Shown here in pieces: positions 39,899 to 49,014 of a stretch of 64,000 nucleotides of DNA; within the stretch, counting starts at the first letter, position 1, and the number at the start of each line of letters is the position of its first letter. Origin of the DNA: Bradyrhizobium sp. ARR65 (GTDB lineage Bacteria; Pseudomonadota; Alphaproteobacteria; Rhizobiales; Xanthobacteraceae); NCBI RefSeq assembly GCF_000472385.1, contig NZ_AWZU01000003.1, positions 137 through 64,136 of the forward strand, read 5' to 3'. The notes under the pieces were generated by a model. It had not been told where the DNA came from and did no database searches. It worked only from the letters and a program-made list of their open reading frames with translations. A program made the position numbers and the translations under genes.

Positions 39899-40423
39899 TT
39901 GTCAAGACCGAAGGCGCGGGCTGCGCTGTTGCAGGAATTGGAGGAAGCGATGCGGCGGGCGTCCGCGCAGGGCGTGCTCTACGGGCAGACCGTCGCCGAT
40001 GTCGCCGGCGTCTCCGGTTCGGACCTCGACTGCATGGATGTCCTCAATCTGGAAGGACGCGTCACGGCGGGCCGGCTGGCCGAGGTCACGGGACTGACCA
40101 CCGGCGCTATCACGGGCGTTATCGACCGGCTGGAAAAAGCAGGGTTCGTGCGCCGCGAGCGTGACGAGACGGATCGGCGCAAGGTCTTCATTGCGATCGT
40201 GCCGGAGGCTGCGGCCAGGATCGGAGAGCTCTACGTGCCGCTGCAGCAGGCGATGCAGAAGCTCTGGAGCGGCTATTCGGACGCCGAGCTGCAACTGCTG
40301 CTCAACTTTGCCAAGCAAGGCTACAAGGCGTCCTTGGAAGCGACGGGTGTGCTCAAAGGGCTTGTCGATACGCAAACGCACAAGCTCGCCGCGCCGAAGA
40401 AGAAAGGGCGGGCCCGGCAATAA
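39899..40423 (+). CDS. MarR-family transcriptional regulator
   Basis: The 174-residue protein starts at a TTG (39899) with GAGGTGA upstream. It has the MarR winged helix-turn-helix: DLDCMDVLNLEGRVTAGRLAEVTGLTTGAITGVIDRLEKAGFVRR and DETDRRKVFI. Such proteins usually repress and are released by phenolic or drug-like ligands. It is divergent from the FAD monooxygenase, and the palindrome at 39853 lies between them. A basic tail (KKKGRARQ) closes it. Confidence 0.9.
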   Translation: MSRPKARAALLQELEEAMRRASAQGVLYGQTVADVAGVSGSDLDCMDVLNLEGRVTAGRLAEVTGLTTGAITGVIDRLEKAGFVRRERDETDRRKVFIAIVPEAAARIGELYVPLQQAMQKLWSGYSDAELQLLLNFAKQGYKASLEATGVLKGLVDTQTHKLAAPKKKGRARQ

Positions 40424-40465
40424 CCTAACAAGCGGCAGCGCCGTGCGGTCGACACCTGATCTCAA

Positions 40466-40744
40466 TCAATTGCAGAGCCTGCGCCACTCGTAGCGATGCG
40501 TGTCGGGATTGAGAACCTGACGCGGCGAGCACTCGGACGTGCCAAGCGGGGCGACCTGCGGCGGCTGGATCGGCGCGATCGAAGGCGGCGGAATTGCGCA
40601 AACCGTGGCGGGGCAGATCGGCGCGATGTCGATCGAACTGCTGCATAGGGCCTGCATTTCGCCCTCGACGCAGCGGCACTCGCAGGAAGCATGCGCTTGC
40701 GCCGTCAGCACGACCCCAAGCATCGCAGCCAAGATGAACCGCAT
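40466..40744 (-). CDS. Small cysteine-rich exported protein
   Basis: The 92-residue product begins MRFILAAMLGVVLTAQAHAS, a clear signal peptide with a likely cleavage after AHA. The mature protein is small, proline-rich and holds seven cysteines (for example CECRC near its start). GGAGGGA precedes the ATG at 40744. I do not recognise the family; disulphides in the periplasm are likely. It is convergent with the MarR gene. Confidence 0.7.
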   Translation of the reverse strand: MRFILAAMLGVVLTAQAHASCECRCVEGEMQALCSSSIDIAPICPATVCAIPPPSIAPIQPPQVAPLGTSECSPRQVLNPDTHRYEWRRLCN

Positions 40745-40816
40745 CTCGATAGTCCCTCCATCTTTCACGACAGATGCTCTTTGCTTTGGCCTGTCAATGT
40801 CCGTCAACCAAGTCCG

Positions 40817-40901
40817 TCGTTGCGGGGAGCGAAAGCGACGGAGCAATCATACTGCATCTGCGGAGAAAGTCCGGATTGCTTCGCTTGCGCTGGCAATGAC
40901 G
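40817..40901. repeat. Palindromic repeat, GCAATGACG type
   Basis: The element begins CGTTGCGGGGAGCGAAAGCG and ends with TTGCTTCGCTTGCGC then TGGCAATGACG, so the outer parts are roughly complementary. It resembles a small dispersed element I recall from Bradyrhizobium. It fills most of the gap between the small exported protein and the Wzy-like gene. Confidence 0.6.
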
Positions 40902-40925
40902 TCGGAGGTTGGGAGGCGGGGTGCT

Positions 40926-42188
40926 TTAGCGCCGCGTTTCCGATGCGGCTATGGCAGCCCCATCAGCCGTCTTGTAACGCTGCGCTGCTGCGATCATCCC
41001 CCACATCGTGCCGAGCATCAGCCAGAAGTGGCGCCAGTGGTCGGTGTCGATCACAAAGCCTTCGCCCACGGTGCCGAGGAAGGCCGAGAAGATCGCAAGA
41101 TAGGCGCCTCGCCAGGGCACGCGCACGAAGACGTGGCGGAATCCCAGGATGACCGTGAGAAAAACCAGCGCGGGATAGCAGATACCGGACAGCCAGCCGC
41201 CCGACATGAACGCGTTGAGATAGGAGTTGTGGGTGTCTTCGGGGAAGTAGCGGTGGAATTGCAGGGGACCGATGCCGAAGGGCAGGTCGAGCGCCATCTC
41301 GGCGCCGAGGATATGGCGGCCGAAACGCCCGAATCGGCCTTCGTCGTAGCTCTGCTCGAGGCTCGCGCGTTGGCGGAACATCTCCGAGATGGAATCGAAC
41401 GAGAGGAGCACGGCGACCAGCAGCACGCCGAGGACGACCGCGATGGTTGCCATCACCACGATGCGCGAGCGCTCGGCGCGCGAGGTGCTGGTCAGCACCA
41501 TCAGCGCCAGCATGAAGGCGGCGGTGAGGATGAGCCCGCCCCAGGCGGCGCGGGAAAAGGCCAGCAGAATGGCCAGCGCTATGATGCCGAAGGCGATCGC
41601 GTTACGGGATGCTTTCGCGAAACGTTGCGTGACGACGTTCTGGAGCGCAAACAACGCCGGAAGGATCAGGTAGGCGCCGAGCACGTTCGGATCCTTGAAG
41701 GTGCCGCGCGCGCGCTCATAGAGGGTCAACAGATCATGGCCGCCCGGCACGAGATTGAAATAGCCGGCGATCGCCGCAAGCGAGGCGATCATCCCCCCGA
41801 CAACGAGGCCGCGGCGCAGCATGTCGAGCCGTGCCGGCGTATCCTCCGCAATCACAAGGGCGAAAAAGATCACGGTGACCGCCATGTACCAGGACGTCAT
41901 GATCCAGTTCAACACGTCGGTTTCGCCAAACAGCGGAATCGCACCGATGCTGTAGCCGATATTCACCAGGACCAGCAGCGCCAGCAGCGGCATGAACGCT
42001 ATTCGCAGCTTGAGGCCAGTGGCGAAGAACAGCACGGCGGCGCAGAGCGTCACGAACTCGTAGGGGCTGGGTTCGATGAAGACGATGGCGCTGGCGGCGC
42101 CAGCCAGCCACACCAGCGCGCGCTGCAGGGCAAGCACGCGCGGAGCTGCAACGGGCGGCGTGATCTCGGCAGTCGCTGCATAGGCCAT
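40926..42188 (-). CDS. O-antigen ligase/polymerase family protein (Wzy-like)
   Basis: This multi-pass membrane protein probably polymerises exopolysaccharide repeat units in the periplasm. The 420-residue product (ATG at 42188) has about 11 hydrophobic segments and the large loop typical of the Wzy_C family, with the segment FPEDTHNSYLNAFMSGG that holds the conserved histidine. A longer start exists at 42236. It lies in an exopolysaccharide cluster, downstream of the sugar transferase on the same strand. Confidence 0.85.
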   Translation of the reverse strand: MAYAATAEITPPVAAPRVLALQRALVWLAGAASAIVFIEPSPYEFVTLCAAVLFFATGLKLRIAFMPLLALLVLVNIGYSIGAIPLFGETDVLNWIMTSWYMAVTVIFFALVIAEDTPARLDMLRRGLVVGGMIASLAAIAGYFNLVPGGHDLLTLYERARGTFKDPNVLGAYLILPALFALQNVVTQRFAKASRNAIAFGIIALAILLAFSRAAWGGLILTAAFMLALMVLTSTSRAERSRIVVMATIAVVLGVLLVAVLLSFDSISEMFRQRASLEQSYDEGRFGRFGRHILGAEMALDLPFGIGPLQFHRYFPEDTHNSYLNAFMSGGWLSGICYPALVFLTVILGFRHVFVRVPWRGAYLAIFSAFLGTVGEGFVIDTDHWRHFWLMLGTMWGMIAAAQRYKTADGAAIAASETRR

Positions 42189-42303
42189 GACGCGGTACTC
42201 AACGCAACTCGTACAAACCCCAACCACAGCCGTCATCGCCCGGCTCGCCGGGCGATCTAGCACACTGAGACGTTTCAGACCTGGCTCAACGCCTCGGGTC
42301 ACT

Positions 42304-42364
42304 GGATGCCCGCCGGAGCCTGTCATCGGGCTCGCCGAAGGCGAGACCCGGTGGCGGGGCATGA
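42304..42364. repeat. Palindromic repeat, TGGATGCCC/GGGGCATGAC type
   Basis: The element starts TGGATGCCCGCCGG and ends GGCGGGGCATGAC, with an inner palindrome CGGGCTCGCCGAAGGCGAGACCCG. The same outer ends flank a shorter copy at 8712-8739 (TGGATGCCCC... GGGGCATGAC). It sits between the Wzy-like and sugar-transferase genes. Confidence 0.65.
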
Positions 42365-42372
42365 CTAATCGC

Positions 42373-43953
42373 TCAATACGCGTTCTCGCTCTTGGTCATC
42401 AGGGCGATCGGCGTTTTCAAGAGAATGCAGGCGTCGAACAGCACCGACCAGTTCTCGATGTAGTAGAGGTCAAACTCGACGCGCTTTTGGATCTTTTCTT
42501 CATTGTCGATTTCGCCGCGCCAGCCGTTGATCTGGGCCCAGCCGGTGATGCCCGGCTTGACGCGATGGCGTGCGAAATAGCCGTCGACCGCTTCGTCGAA
42601 CAGGCGGCTCTGCAGTTTGCCCTGCACCGCATGCGGGCGCGGGCCGATCAGCGAGAGATTGCCCTTGAAGACGACGTTGAAGAGTTGCGGCAGCTCGTCA
42701 AGGCTCGTCTTTCGGATGAAGCGGCCGACGCGGGTGACGCGCGGATCGTCCTTGGTCACCACCTTGGAGGCGGTCGGGTCGGCCTGGTGATGGTAGAGCG
42801 AGCGAAACTTGAAGACGTCGATGCGCTCATTGTTGAAGCCGAAGCGCTTCTGCCGGAACAGCACCGGGCCCGGACTGTCGAGTTTGATCGCCAGCGCCAC
42901 CAGCGCCATGACGGGCAGCGCGGCCAGGAGGATCGTGCCGCCGACGATGCGATCGAACAGCCACTTCATCACCAGATCCCAATCGGTAATGGGCGCCTCG
43001 AACACGTCGAGCGTGGGCACCTTGCCGAGATAGGAATAGGAGCGGGGGCGGAAGCGCAGCTTGTTGGTGTGCGCGGAAAGGCGGATGTCGACCGGCAGCA
43101 CCCACAACTTCTTCAACATTTCCAGGATGCGCGTCTCTGCCGAAATCGGCAGCGCGAACAGTACCAGGTCGACGCGGGTGCGCCGGGCAAATTCGACGAT
43201 GTCGTCGACCTTGCCCAGTTTCGGAACGCCGGCGCAGGTCTCCCGCGCGCGATCATCATTGCGATCGTCGAACACGCCGAGCACGCAAATATCCGAATCC
43301 TGTTGCGCCTTCAGCGCCTGTATCAGTTGTTCGCCGCTCTGGTCGGCGCCGATAATGACGGTGCGGCGGTCGAGCCGGCCCTGCCGTGCCCAGCGCCGAA
43401 CCAGGGCGCGCATGATCAGCCGTTCGGCGACCAGCGCCGCAAGGCCCAGGGAGAAGAACGCGGACAGCCAGAGCCGCGACACGGCGCCGCCCATCTTGGC
43501 AAGGAAGGAGACACCCATGAACAGCAGGAACACGAACGCCCAGGACGAGATCATTCGCGTCATCTGGCGGAGCTGGCCGCGAAACACCTGCACCTGATAG
43601 ATGTCCGCGGCCTGGAAGCAGATCACGGTTGCGATCGTCATCGCGAAGATCGCGGCGACATATTCCCAGCGAAAACCGTCGAGCGGGACCACGTAGCCGA
43701 AGTAGATTGCAAGTCCGACTGCGCTCAAGAGCAGAAAATCGGCGAGGCGCACGACGCCTGCGATCACGATCGGCGAGTAGGCGCGGCCGACCTTCTGATC
43801 GGCCACCGCGAGCGCGGCGGGTGAAAGCCGGCGTCGCCTTTCAGCCCGGGGGCGGCCGTCCGTTGTCGCCGTCGCGGTGAAAGCCGCGGCATCCAACATC
43901 GAGCGTGCATTTATCGGTTCCACTGTCGTCCACGTCCCGTTGCCGTGCGCCAA
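42373..43953 (-). CDS. Undecaprenyl-phosphate sugar phosphotransferase (WcaJ/PssY-like)
   Basis: This enzyme starts exopolysaccharide synthesis by transferring sugar-1-phosphate (probably glucose-1-P) to undecaprenyl phosphate. The 526-residue protein has an N-terminal region with four or five membrane helices, a central Rossmann-like domain ([18 protein letters not shown]) and a C-terminal bacterial sugar transferase domain with [32 protein letters not shown] and LIGPRPHAV. Length and order match polyisoprenyl-phosphate hexose-1-phosphate transferases. Confidence 0.92.
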   Translation of the reverse strand: MAHGNGTWTTVEPINARSMLDAAAFTATATTDGRPRAERRRRLSPAALAVADQKVGRAYSPIVIAGVVRLADFLLLSAVGLAIYFGYVVPLDGFRWEYVAAIFAMTIATVICFQAADIYQVQVFRGQLRQMTRMISSWAFVFLLFMGVSFLAKMGGAVSRLWLSAFFSLGLAALVAERLIMRALVRRWARQGRLDRRTVIIGADQSGEQLIQALKAQQDSDICVLGVFDDRNDDRARETCAGVPKLGKVDDIVEFARRTRVDLVLFALPISAETRILEMLKKLWVLPVDIRLSAHTNKLRFRPRSYSYLGKVPTLDVFEAPITDWDLVMKWLFDRIVGGTILLAALPVMALVALAIKLDSPGPVLFRQKRFGFNNERIDVFKFRSLYHHQADPTASKVVTKDDPRVTRVGRFIRKTSLDELPQLFNVVFKGNLSLIGPRPHAVQGKLQSRLFDEAVDGYFARHRVKPGITGWAQINGWRGEIDNEEKIQKRVEFDLYYIENWSVLFDACILLKTPIALMTKSENAY

Positions 43954-44047
43954 ATAGGTGTTGGCGCGCCAATGCGGAATGCCCCAGGACGGGGCTTAGC
44001 GGACAATTCGGAAGAAACTGTTAGCCTGGTAAACGAGGGTTACTGAA

Positions 44048-45196
44048 TCATTTCCGGGCGTTCGAGAACGTGGCGAATGCATCGCGGTAACCGGCCAATA
44101 CGCCCTCGACCATCGCGTCCTGCGAGAAGTGCACGAAGATGCGCTCGCGCAGGGCCTCGGCGCGCACCAGCATTGCTGCGGGATCCTCGAGCGCGCTTTT
44201 GATTGCGTCGGCCATAGCCGCGATGTCGCTCGGGGCGAACAGGGACTCGCCGTGCGAGCCGAAGATTTCCGGAATGCCGCCGACCCTGGCGGCAACCATC
44301 GGGATCCCCGCGGCGCCCGCCTCGATCACGACATAAGGCATGGAGTCTCCGCGTGAAGGGACGACCAGAAGCCGTCCTTTGGCAAAGCCGTCGCGCGCCT
44401 TGACGTGACCAATGAAGCGCACCGAATGGGTCAGGCGCAGTTTTTCCACCTGCGCCTTCAACGTCGCCGTTTCTTCACCATCGCCGGCCAGCGTCAGCGT
44501 CAATCGCTTGCCCTCGGCATGCAGACGCGCCACCGCGTCGATCAGGAGATCGGCGCCCTTGATGTGCCGGAATTCGCCGACATAGGCGAGGTCGGTTGCA
44601 TCATCCGCCTTGCGGACAGGATCGAACTCGTCCGCGGTCACGCCGTTGAACACGCAGCGCACAACGCTTTTCGGCGTGCCGATGATACGCTGATAGGTGT
44701 CGCGCGCGAACGCGCTTTCGAACAGGAACAGATCGGTGTTGCCCATCAGCGCGCGCTCGAGCCGGCTGTAGAAGGCGCCCTTGAACGTCTCAGGCGGGTA
44801 GTGCAGCGAGCCCCCGTGCGGGGTGTAGACGCGGATGGCCGATTTCGAGCGGGGTCTCAAGCGAATGAAGGCGCCGGCCTTGGCGCCATGCCCATGCAGC
44901 ACGTCCGGGCGCAAGCGACGGATCAGGCGCATGAACTGCGCCCACACCAAACCATCCGTCGCCGACGGTTCGCGGCGAATGGCGAGTCGATGAACACCGA
45001 GCTTGAGGCGTGGCGCGATAGCGGCAAGGGCCTTCTCCGCGCGTTCACCGCCTGTGAGGCTGTCGGCGAGGATGCCGACCTGATAGCCGCGATCGGCCTG
45101 TCCATTGGCGAGGTCGAGGATATGGCGGAAGATTCCGCCGACGGGCGCGCGGACGGCGTGCAGGATGCGAAGCGGCCGGTCGGGGGGCGGGGACAT
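44048..45196 (-). CDS. Glycosyltransferase family 4 protein
   Basis: The 382-residue protein (ATG at 45196) has a two-domain GT-B fold: N-terminal GGIFRHILDLANG and LHGHGAKAGAFIRLRP segments, then the C-terminal donor-binding domain with LAYVGEFRHIKGADLLIDA, LTLAGDGEE and VVPSRGDSMPYVVIEAGAAGIPMVA, the EX7E-like region. It probably adds a sugar to the lipid-linked repeat unit. The gene is followed, on the same strand, by the sugar transferase gene. Confidence 0.9.
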   Translation of the reverse strand: MSPPPDRPLRILHAVRAPVGGIFRHILDLANGQADRGYQVGILADSLTGGERAEKALAAIAPRLKLGVHRLAIRREPSATDGLVWAQFMRLIRRLRPDVLHGHGAKAGAFIRLRPRSKSAIRVYTPHGGSLHYPPETFKGAFYSRLERALMGNTDLFLFESAFARDTYQRIIGTPKSVVRCVFNGVTADEFDPVRKADDATDLAYVGEFRHIKGADLLIDAVARLHAEGKRLTLTLAGDGEETATLKAQVEKLRLTHSVRFIGHVKARDGFAKGRLLVVPSRGDSMPYVVIEAGAAGIPMVAARVGGIPEIFGSHGESLFAPSDIAAMADAIKSALEDPAAMLVRAEALRERIFVHFSQDAMVEGVLAGYRDAFATFSNARK

Positions 45197-45432
45197 GATC
45201 AGAACCAGCCTATGCTGGCGCGCGCGGCGATTACACGGCTCTCGACGGCACGCACGCCTTGCACGGCACAACCTTCGGGAAAATCTCGATTCCGATTAAG
45301 GGCTTTGGTGGTTAACAAAGCATAAGCGCGACTGTTTTCGGCGCCTCTTTCGTGGCGCGGGATTAACTCCGCCTCAACCTTAATGGAGTGTAATCGGAGA
45401 GGGTAAAGTGGGGTCGTGTCCTTCGGGGGTGT

Positions 45433-47676
45433 GTGATGCGTTTGGCGTTCTGGCGTGGGGACGGGAACAAGGCTGAGGCCCGAGAGGCTGTCGAAACGCC
45501 TGCGCCAGCTCCCGAACTGAAGCCCGTCATGTCGGTCACGGCCGGAGATATCGATCTGCGTGCGCTCGGCGAGGCGCTCGCGCGCAAGCGGACTTGGATC
45601 ATCGTGCCGACGGTGCTTGCGACCGTGTTGTCTGTCGCCGTCGTCAACGTCATCACGCCCCGTTACAAATCCGAGGCGCGAATTCTGATCGATGGGCGCG
45701 AAAACGTGTTCTTGCGCCCAAATGGCGAGCGCAACGAGGAGCGCGCCGCGCTCGATCCCGAGGCGGTGACGAGCCAGGTGCAGCTCGTGCTCTCGCGGGA
45801 CCTGGCGCGTGAGGTCATCAAGAAGAACAGGCTTGCCGAACTGCCGGAGTTCGATCCCGTGTTGCGCGGCGTCTCGCCGCTGAGATCGCTGGCGGCATTG
45901 TTCGGGATCGGGCGGGATCCCTATTCGATGACGCCGGAAGAGCGCGTGCTCGATTCCTATTTCGAGCGTCTCACGGCCTATGCCGTCGACAAATCGCGCG
46001 TCATCGTCGTGGAGTTTCAGTCGCAGGATCCGGAGCTGGCGGCGCGCGTCGCCAATTCGATCGCCGACGGCTATCTGGTCCTGCAGCAGAATGCCAAGCA
46101 GCAGCAGGCCAAGGCGGCGAGCCAATGGCTGGCGGGCGAGATCGACAATCTGCGTCAGAAGGTCGCCGACGCCGAGGCGCGCGTCGAGGACTTCCGTTCC
46201 AAGTCGAGCCTGTTCGTCGGCACCAACAACACCACCTTGTCCAACCAGCAGTTGGGCGAGGTCAATACTCAATTGAACAATGCGCGAGCGCTCAAATCGG
46301 ACGCCGAGACGAAGGCGCGGCTGATCCGCGAAATGCTCCAGAGCGGCAAGCCGATCGAGGCTTCGGAAGTGCTCAATTCCGAGCTGATGCGTCGCCTGAC
46401 CGAACAGCGGGTGACCTTACGCGCACAGCTCGCCGAGCAGTCCTCGACCTTGCTCGACAACCACCCCCGCATCAAGGAACTGAAGGCGCAGCTTGCCGAT
46501 CTCGACCATCAGATTCGCGACGAGGCCGCCAAGATCTCCCGATCGCTTGAAAATGACGCGCGGATCGCCGGCGGGCGCGTCGAGAGCCTGAGCGCAAGCC
46601 TCGATCAACTGAAGAAGCAGGCCTCGTCCTCCAACGGCCAGGACGTCCAGCTCCGCGCGCTGGAGCGGGAAGCCAAGGCCCAGCGCGATCTCCTCGAATC
46701 ATATCTTGCCAAATATCGCGAGGCCACGACGCGCGAGACCATGGATGGCACGCCGTCGGATGGCCGCATCATCTCCCGCGCCATCGTCTCCAATACGCCC
46801 GCCTATCCGAAGAAGCTGCCGATCGTCCTGATCGCGACGTTGGCGACGCTGATGCTGAGTGCCGGCGTGATCGTGACCGGCGAACTCCTGCGTATCACAG
46901 CGCCGCGCGCGGTTGCGGCCTTCACCGGCACGTCGCAACTCTCGGAGGCACCTGCGGTTGAGCCTGCAGTCCACGTCGCCGCAGAGCCTGTGTTCGAGCC
47001 TGCTCCGCCCCTTGCGCCCGCTGCGGTGGAAACGCACACTGATGCGCAAGCGCCCGCGGAAGCGGCGCCCGCTCTCGGCGAGATCGAGGAGTTGGCGCAA
47101 GCGCTGGCCGGAGCGGGCGAGGCGAGCCGCAAGGTCACCGTGCTCGGCACCGCGAGCGGTGACGGCATAACGCTCACGGCATTGACCTTGGCGCGCCTAC
47201 TTGCCCAGAGCGCGCGGGTGGTCGTGGTAGACCTCGCGGCGTCCTCGCCGATGTTTCACGCCAGCTCGGTCGATCCGGTCGCACCTGGCATCGCCGAACT
47301 GATGCAGGGCGAGGCCTCGTTCTCGCAAATCATCACTCGTGACCGGCTCTCGCGCGTTCATCTGGTGAGCGCCGGGCGTCCCGGGTTCGACCGCAGCCTG
47401 TTGCAGTCGCCGCGGCTGATGCTCGCGATCGATGCCCTGTCTCGTGTCTATGATCACGTGCTGCTCGATGCGGGCATGGCCTCCGATCTGCCGGCGGAAC
47501 TGCTCACCACCAATGCACGAGCGGTGGTGGTGCCGGATGCCGCGATGCAGGTGGACGCCCGCAATCTCCTATGCGAACAGCTCAAGGCGGTCGGTTTTGG
47601 CAACGTGACGATGCTGAGCAAGCCGGTGGAATCGTCGGGTGCGCCGGACCGCGCGCCGCGCGTGGTCGCGGCCTGA
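45433..47676 (+). CDS. Wzz/ExoP-like polysaccharide co-polymerase with degenerate ATPase domain
   Basis: This inner-membrane protein controls exopolysaccharide chain length. The 747-residue product has an N-terminal Wzz domain with a membrane helix at about residue 55-75, a long coiled-coil periplasmic part with the GNVR-like region (to about 430) and a second helix at about 455-475. The C-terminal domain resembles the BY-kinase ATPase, but its Walker A is SGDGITL (lysine replaced by isoleucine), the A' motif VVVVDLAASSP lacks the usual second aspartate, and there is no tyrosine tail. Confidence 0.88.
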   Translation: MMRLAFWRGDGNKAEAREAVETPAPAPELKPVMSVTAGDIDLRALGEALARKRTWIIVPTVLATVLSVAVVNVITPRYKSEARILIDGRENVFLRPNGERNEERAALDPEAVTSQVQLVLSRDLAREVIKKNRLAELPEFDPVLRGVSPLRSLAALFGIGRDPYSMTPEERVLDSYFERLTAYAVDKSRVIVVEFQSQDPELAARVANSIADGYLVLQQNAKQQQAKAASQWLAGEIDNLRQKVADAEARVEDFRSKSSLFVGTNNTTLSNQQLGEVNTQLNNARALKSDAETKARLIREMLQSGKPIEASEVLNSELMRRLTEQRVTLRAQLAEQSSTLLDNHPRIKELKAQLADLDHQIRDEAAKISRSLENDARIAGGRVESLSASLDQLKKQASSSNGQDVQLRALEREAKAQRDLLESYLAKYREATTRETMDGTPSDGRIISRAIVSNTPAYPKKLPIVLIATLATLMLSAGVIVTGELLRITAPRAVAAFTGTSQLSEAPAVEPAVHVAAEPVFEPAPPLAPAAVETHTDAQAPAEAAPALGEIEELAQALAGAGEASRKVTVLGTASGDGITLTALTLARLLAQSARVVVVDLAASSPMFHASSVDPVAPGIAELMQGEASFSQIITRDRLSRVHLVSAGRPGFDRSLLQSPRLMLAIDALSRVYDHVLLDAGMASDLPAELLTTNARAVVVPDAAMQVDARNLLCEQLKAVGFGNVTMLSKPVESSGAPDRAPRVVAA

Positions 47677-47692
47677 GGTCGCGCGTGGTATC

Positions 47693-48883
47693 TTAACGGA
47701 GTGCCTTGCGAACGCCTTGCGCCAGGCGAAGCAGCGGCGGGTTGTGCTTCACCACACGCTTGCCACGCGCGAGGGCGGACATCGTTGCGGCTGCAAGTCT
47801 GCCGCGGCCATTGAGCGGAATGAAGCTGTCGAAGATCGGCTCCGCGCTCTTGCAGAACAGATGTTTGTAGTCGTTCGAGCCGATGCCGAGATCGAGGGCG
47901 CGATAGCCGCGCGCTGCATAATGATCGACGATGTTGCGCATCAGGATCAGGCCCGGGCTGTAGCGGGAGTGATCCGAGAGCGTGTAGGTGTTGAACATCA
48001 TCGAGAAGCGATAGCCGTCGGCAACGCCGGCATAGAGCGCGATGATCTCCTCATCGCACTGCAGCGCATGGATATCGATCACGCGGCCCTCGCCGGGCCG
48101 TCGCATCAGGCAGGCCTTGCGAACGAAATCCGCAACGCCCGGATCGGCGAATACGTTCGGCAGCCCTTGCTGCGCCATGCGCAGCGGCTTGATACGGAAG
48201 AACCAGTCGAGCAGGCGATCGATTTCCGCATCTTCCGTCGCGACATGATGACGGTAGCCGGGGAGTTTCTCCAGCTTGCGTTCCTTTGCCCGCAGCCGCT
48301 TGCGGAAGGAGTTGCTGATCAGCGATGAAGCCGCTGCGCCCGGCTGCATGTTCAACACCGGGCAATCATTGACCGAGGGCTGATGCGGCAACAGCGCAAG
48401 CGGGTTCTGCACATCACGCCAGCGCAGCGGCTGCCGGGTCAACGCCAGCACGTCGACGGTCGACCGTTCCCGGAGCTCGTGGATGACCGCATCGACATCG
48501 GCGCGTTGGGCCGTCGCAACAAAGGCGCGATCCCACAGGGCCATGTTGAAGGTTGTATGCTTGCCGCCCATGAAGGAGGCGACGCGGACGCCATGGCTTT
48601 GCTTGAGGATGAGCGGCAGCAGCAGGAGTGGGCGGTGCTCGGCATCATAGCCGATCACGATCAGCGGCCTCGCATTGTCGCGCGAGCCGACCTCGCGCTG
48701 CCAGCAGGTGAGAAAATCAAGCCGCTGATAGGCCGTGAAGAGCTGCTCGGGCGTCTCGAGGCTCCGCCAGCCGGTTTCGACGGATTCGAGATCGCTCACT
48801 AGGTCGATATGCGCGATGCGGCCTGGTTTCGACCGCGCCGGCGCTTCTGCCGTCCGGCTTTCGATCGCGGCAGCCATTGTCAT
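47693..48883 (-). CDS. BcsL/CelD-type GNAT-fold acyltransferase
   Basis: The 396-residue protein resembles the CelD/BcsL family of GNAT-fold proteins, which sit in cellulose or exopolysaccharide clusters and probably acylate sugars. Segments include SFMGGKHTTFNMALWD, SFRKRLRAKERKLEKLPG and SMMFNTYTLSDHSRYSPGLILMRNIVDHYAARGYRALDLGIG, the last being the family hallmark for donor binding. It is convergent with the Wzz/ExoP-like gene and divergent from the deacetylase-fold gene. The modified sugar is unknown. Confidence 0.85.
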   Translation of the reverse strand: MTMAAAIESRTAEAPARSKPGRIAHIDLVSDLESVETGWRSLETPEQLFTAYQRLDFLTCWQREVGSRDNARPLIVIGYDAEHRPLLLLPLILKQSHGVRVASFMGGKHTTFNMALWDRAFVATAQRADVDAVIHELRERSTVDVLALTRQPLRWRDVQNPLALLPHQPSVNDCPVLNMQPGAAASSLISNSFRKRLRAKERKLEKLPGYRHHVATEDAEIDRLLDWFFRIKPLRMAQQGLPNVFADPGVADFVRKACLMRRPGEGRVIDIHALQCDEEIIALYAGVADGYRFSMMFNTYTLSDHSRYSPGLILMRNIVDHYAARGYRALDLGIGSNDYKHLFCKSAEPIFDSFIPLNGRGRLAAATMSALARGKRVVKHNPPLLRLAQGVRKALR

Positions 48884-49014
48884 CGCCAGATCCGAATTGA
48901 CGGGAAATATTTGCGCTTTTCCAGCTCAAGGCGACCTTTGCAAAGAAGTGTCAACAAAGAGTAATGACAGTGTGATGGGGCGCGGGATAACCGCTTGTCA
49001 AAAGGCGGGGACAA

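Noticed and set aside
40539..42260. Long plus-strand frame opposite the Wzy-like gene
   Set aside because: It is antisense to a well-supported polytopic membrane protein and has a shadow-type composition.
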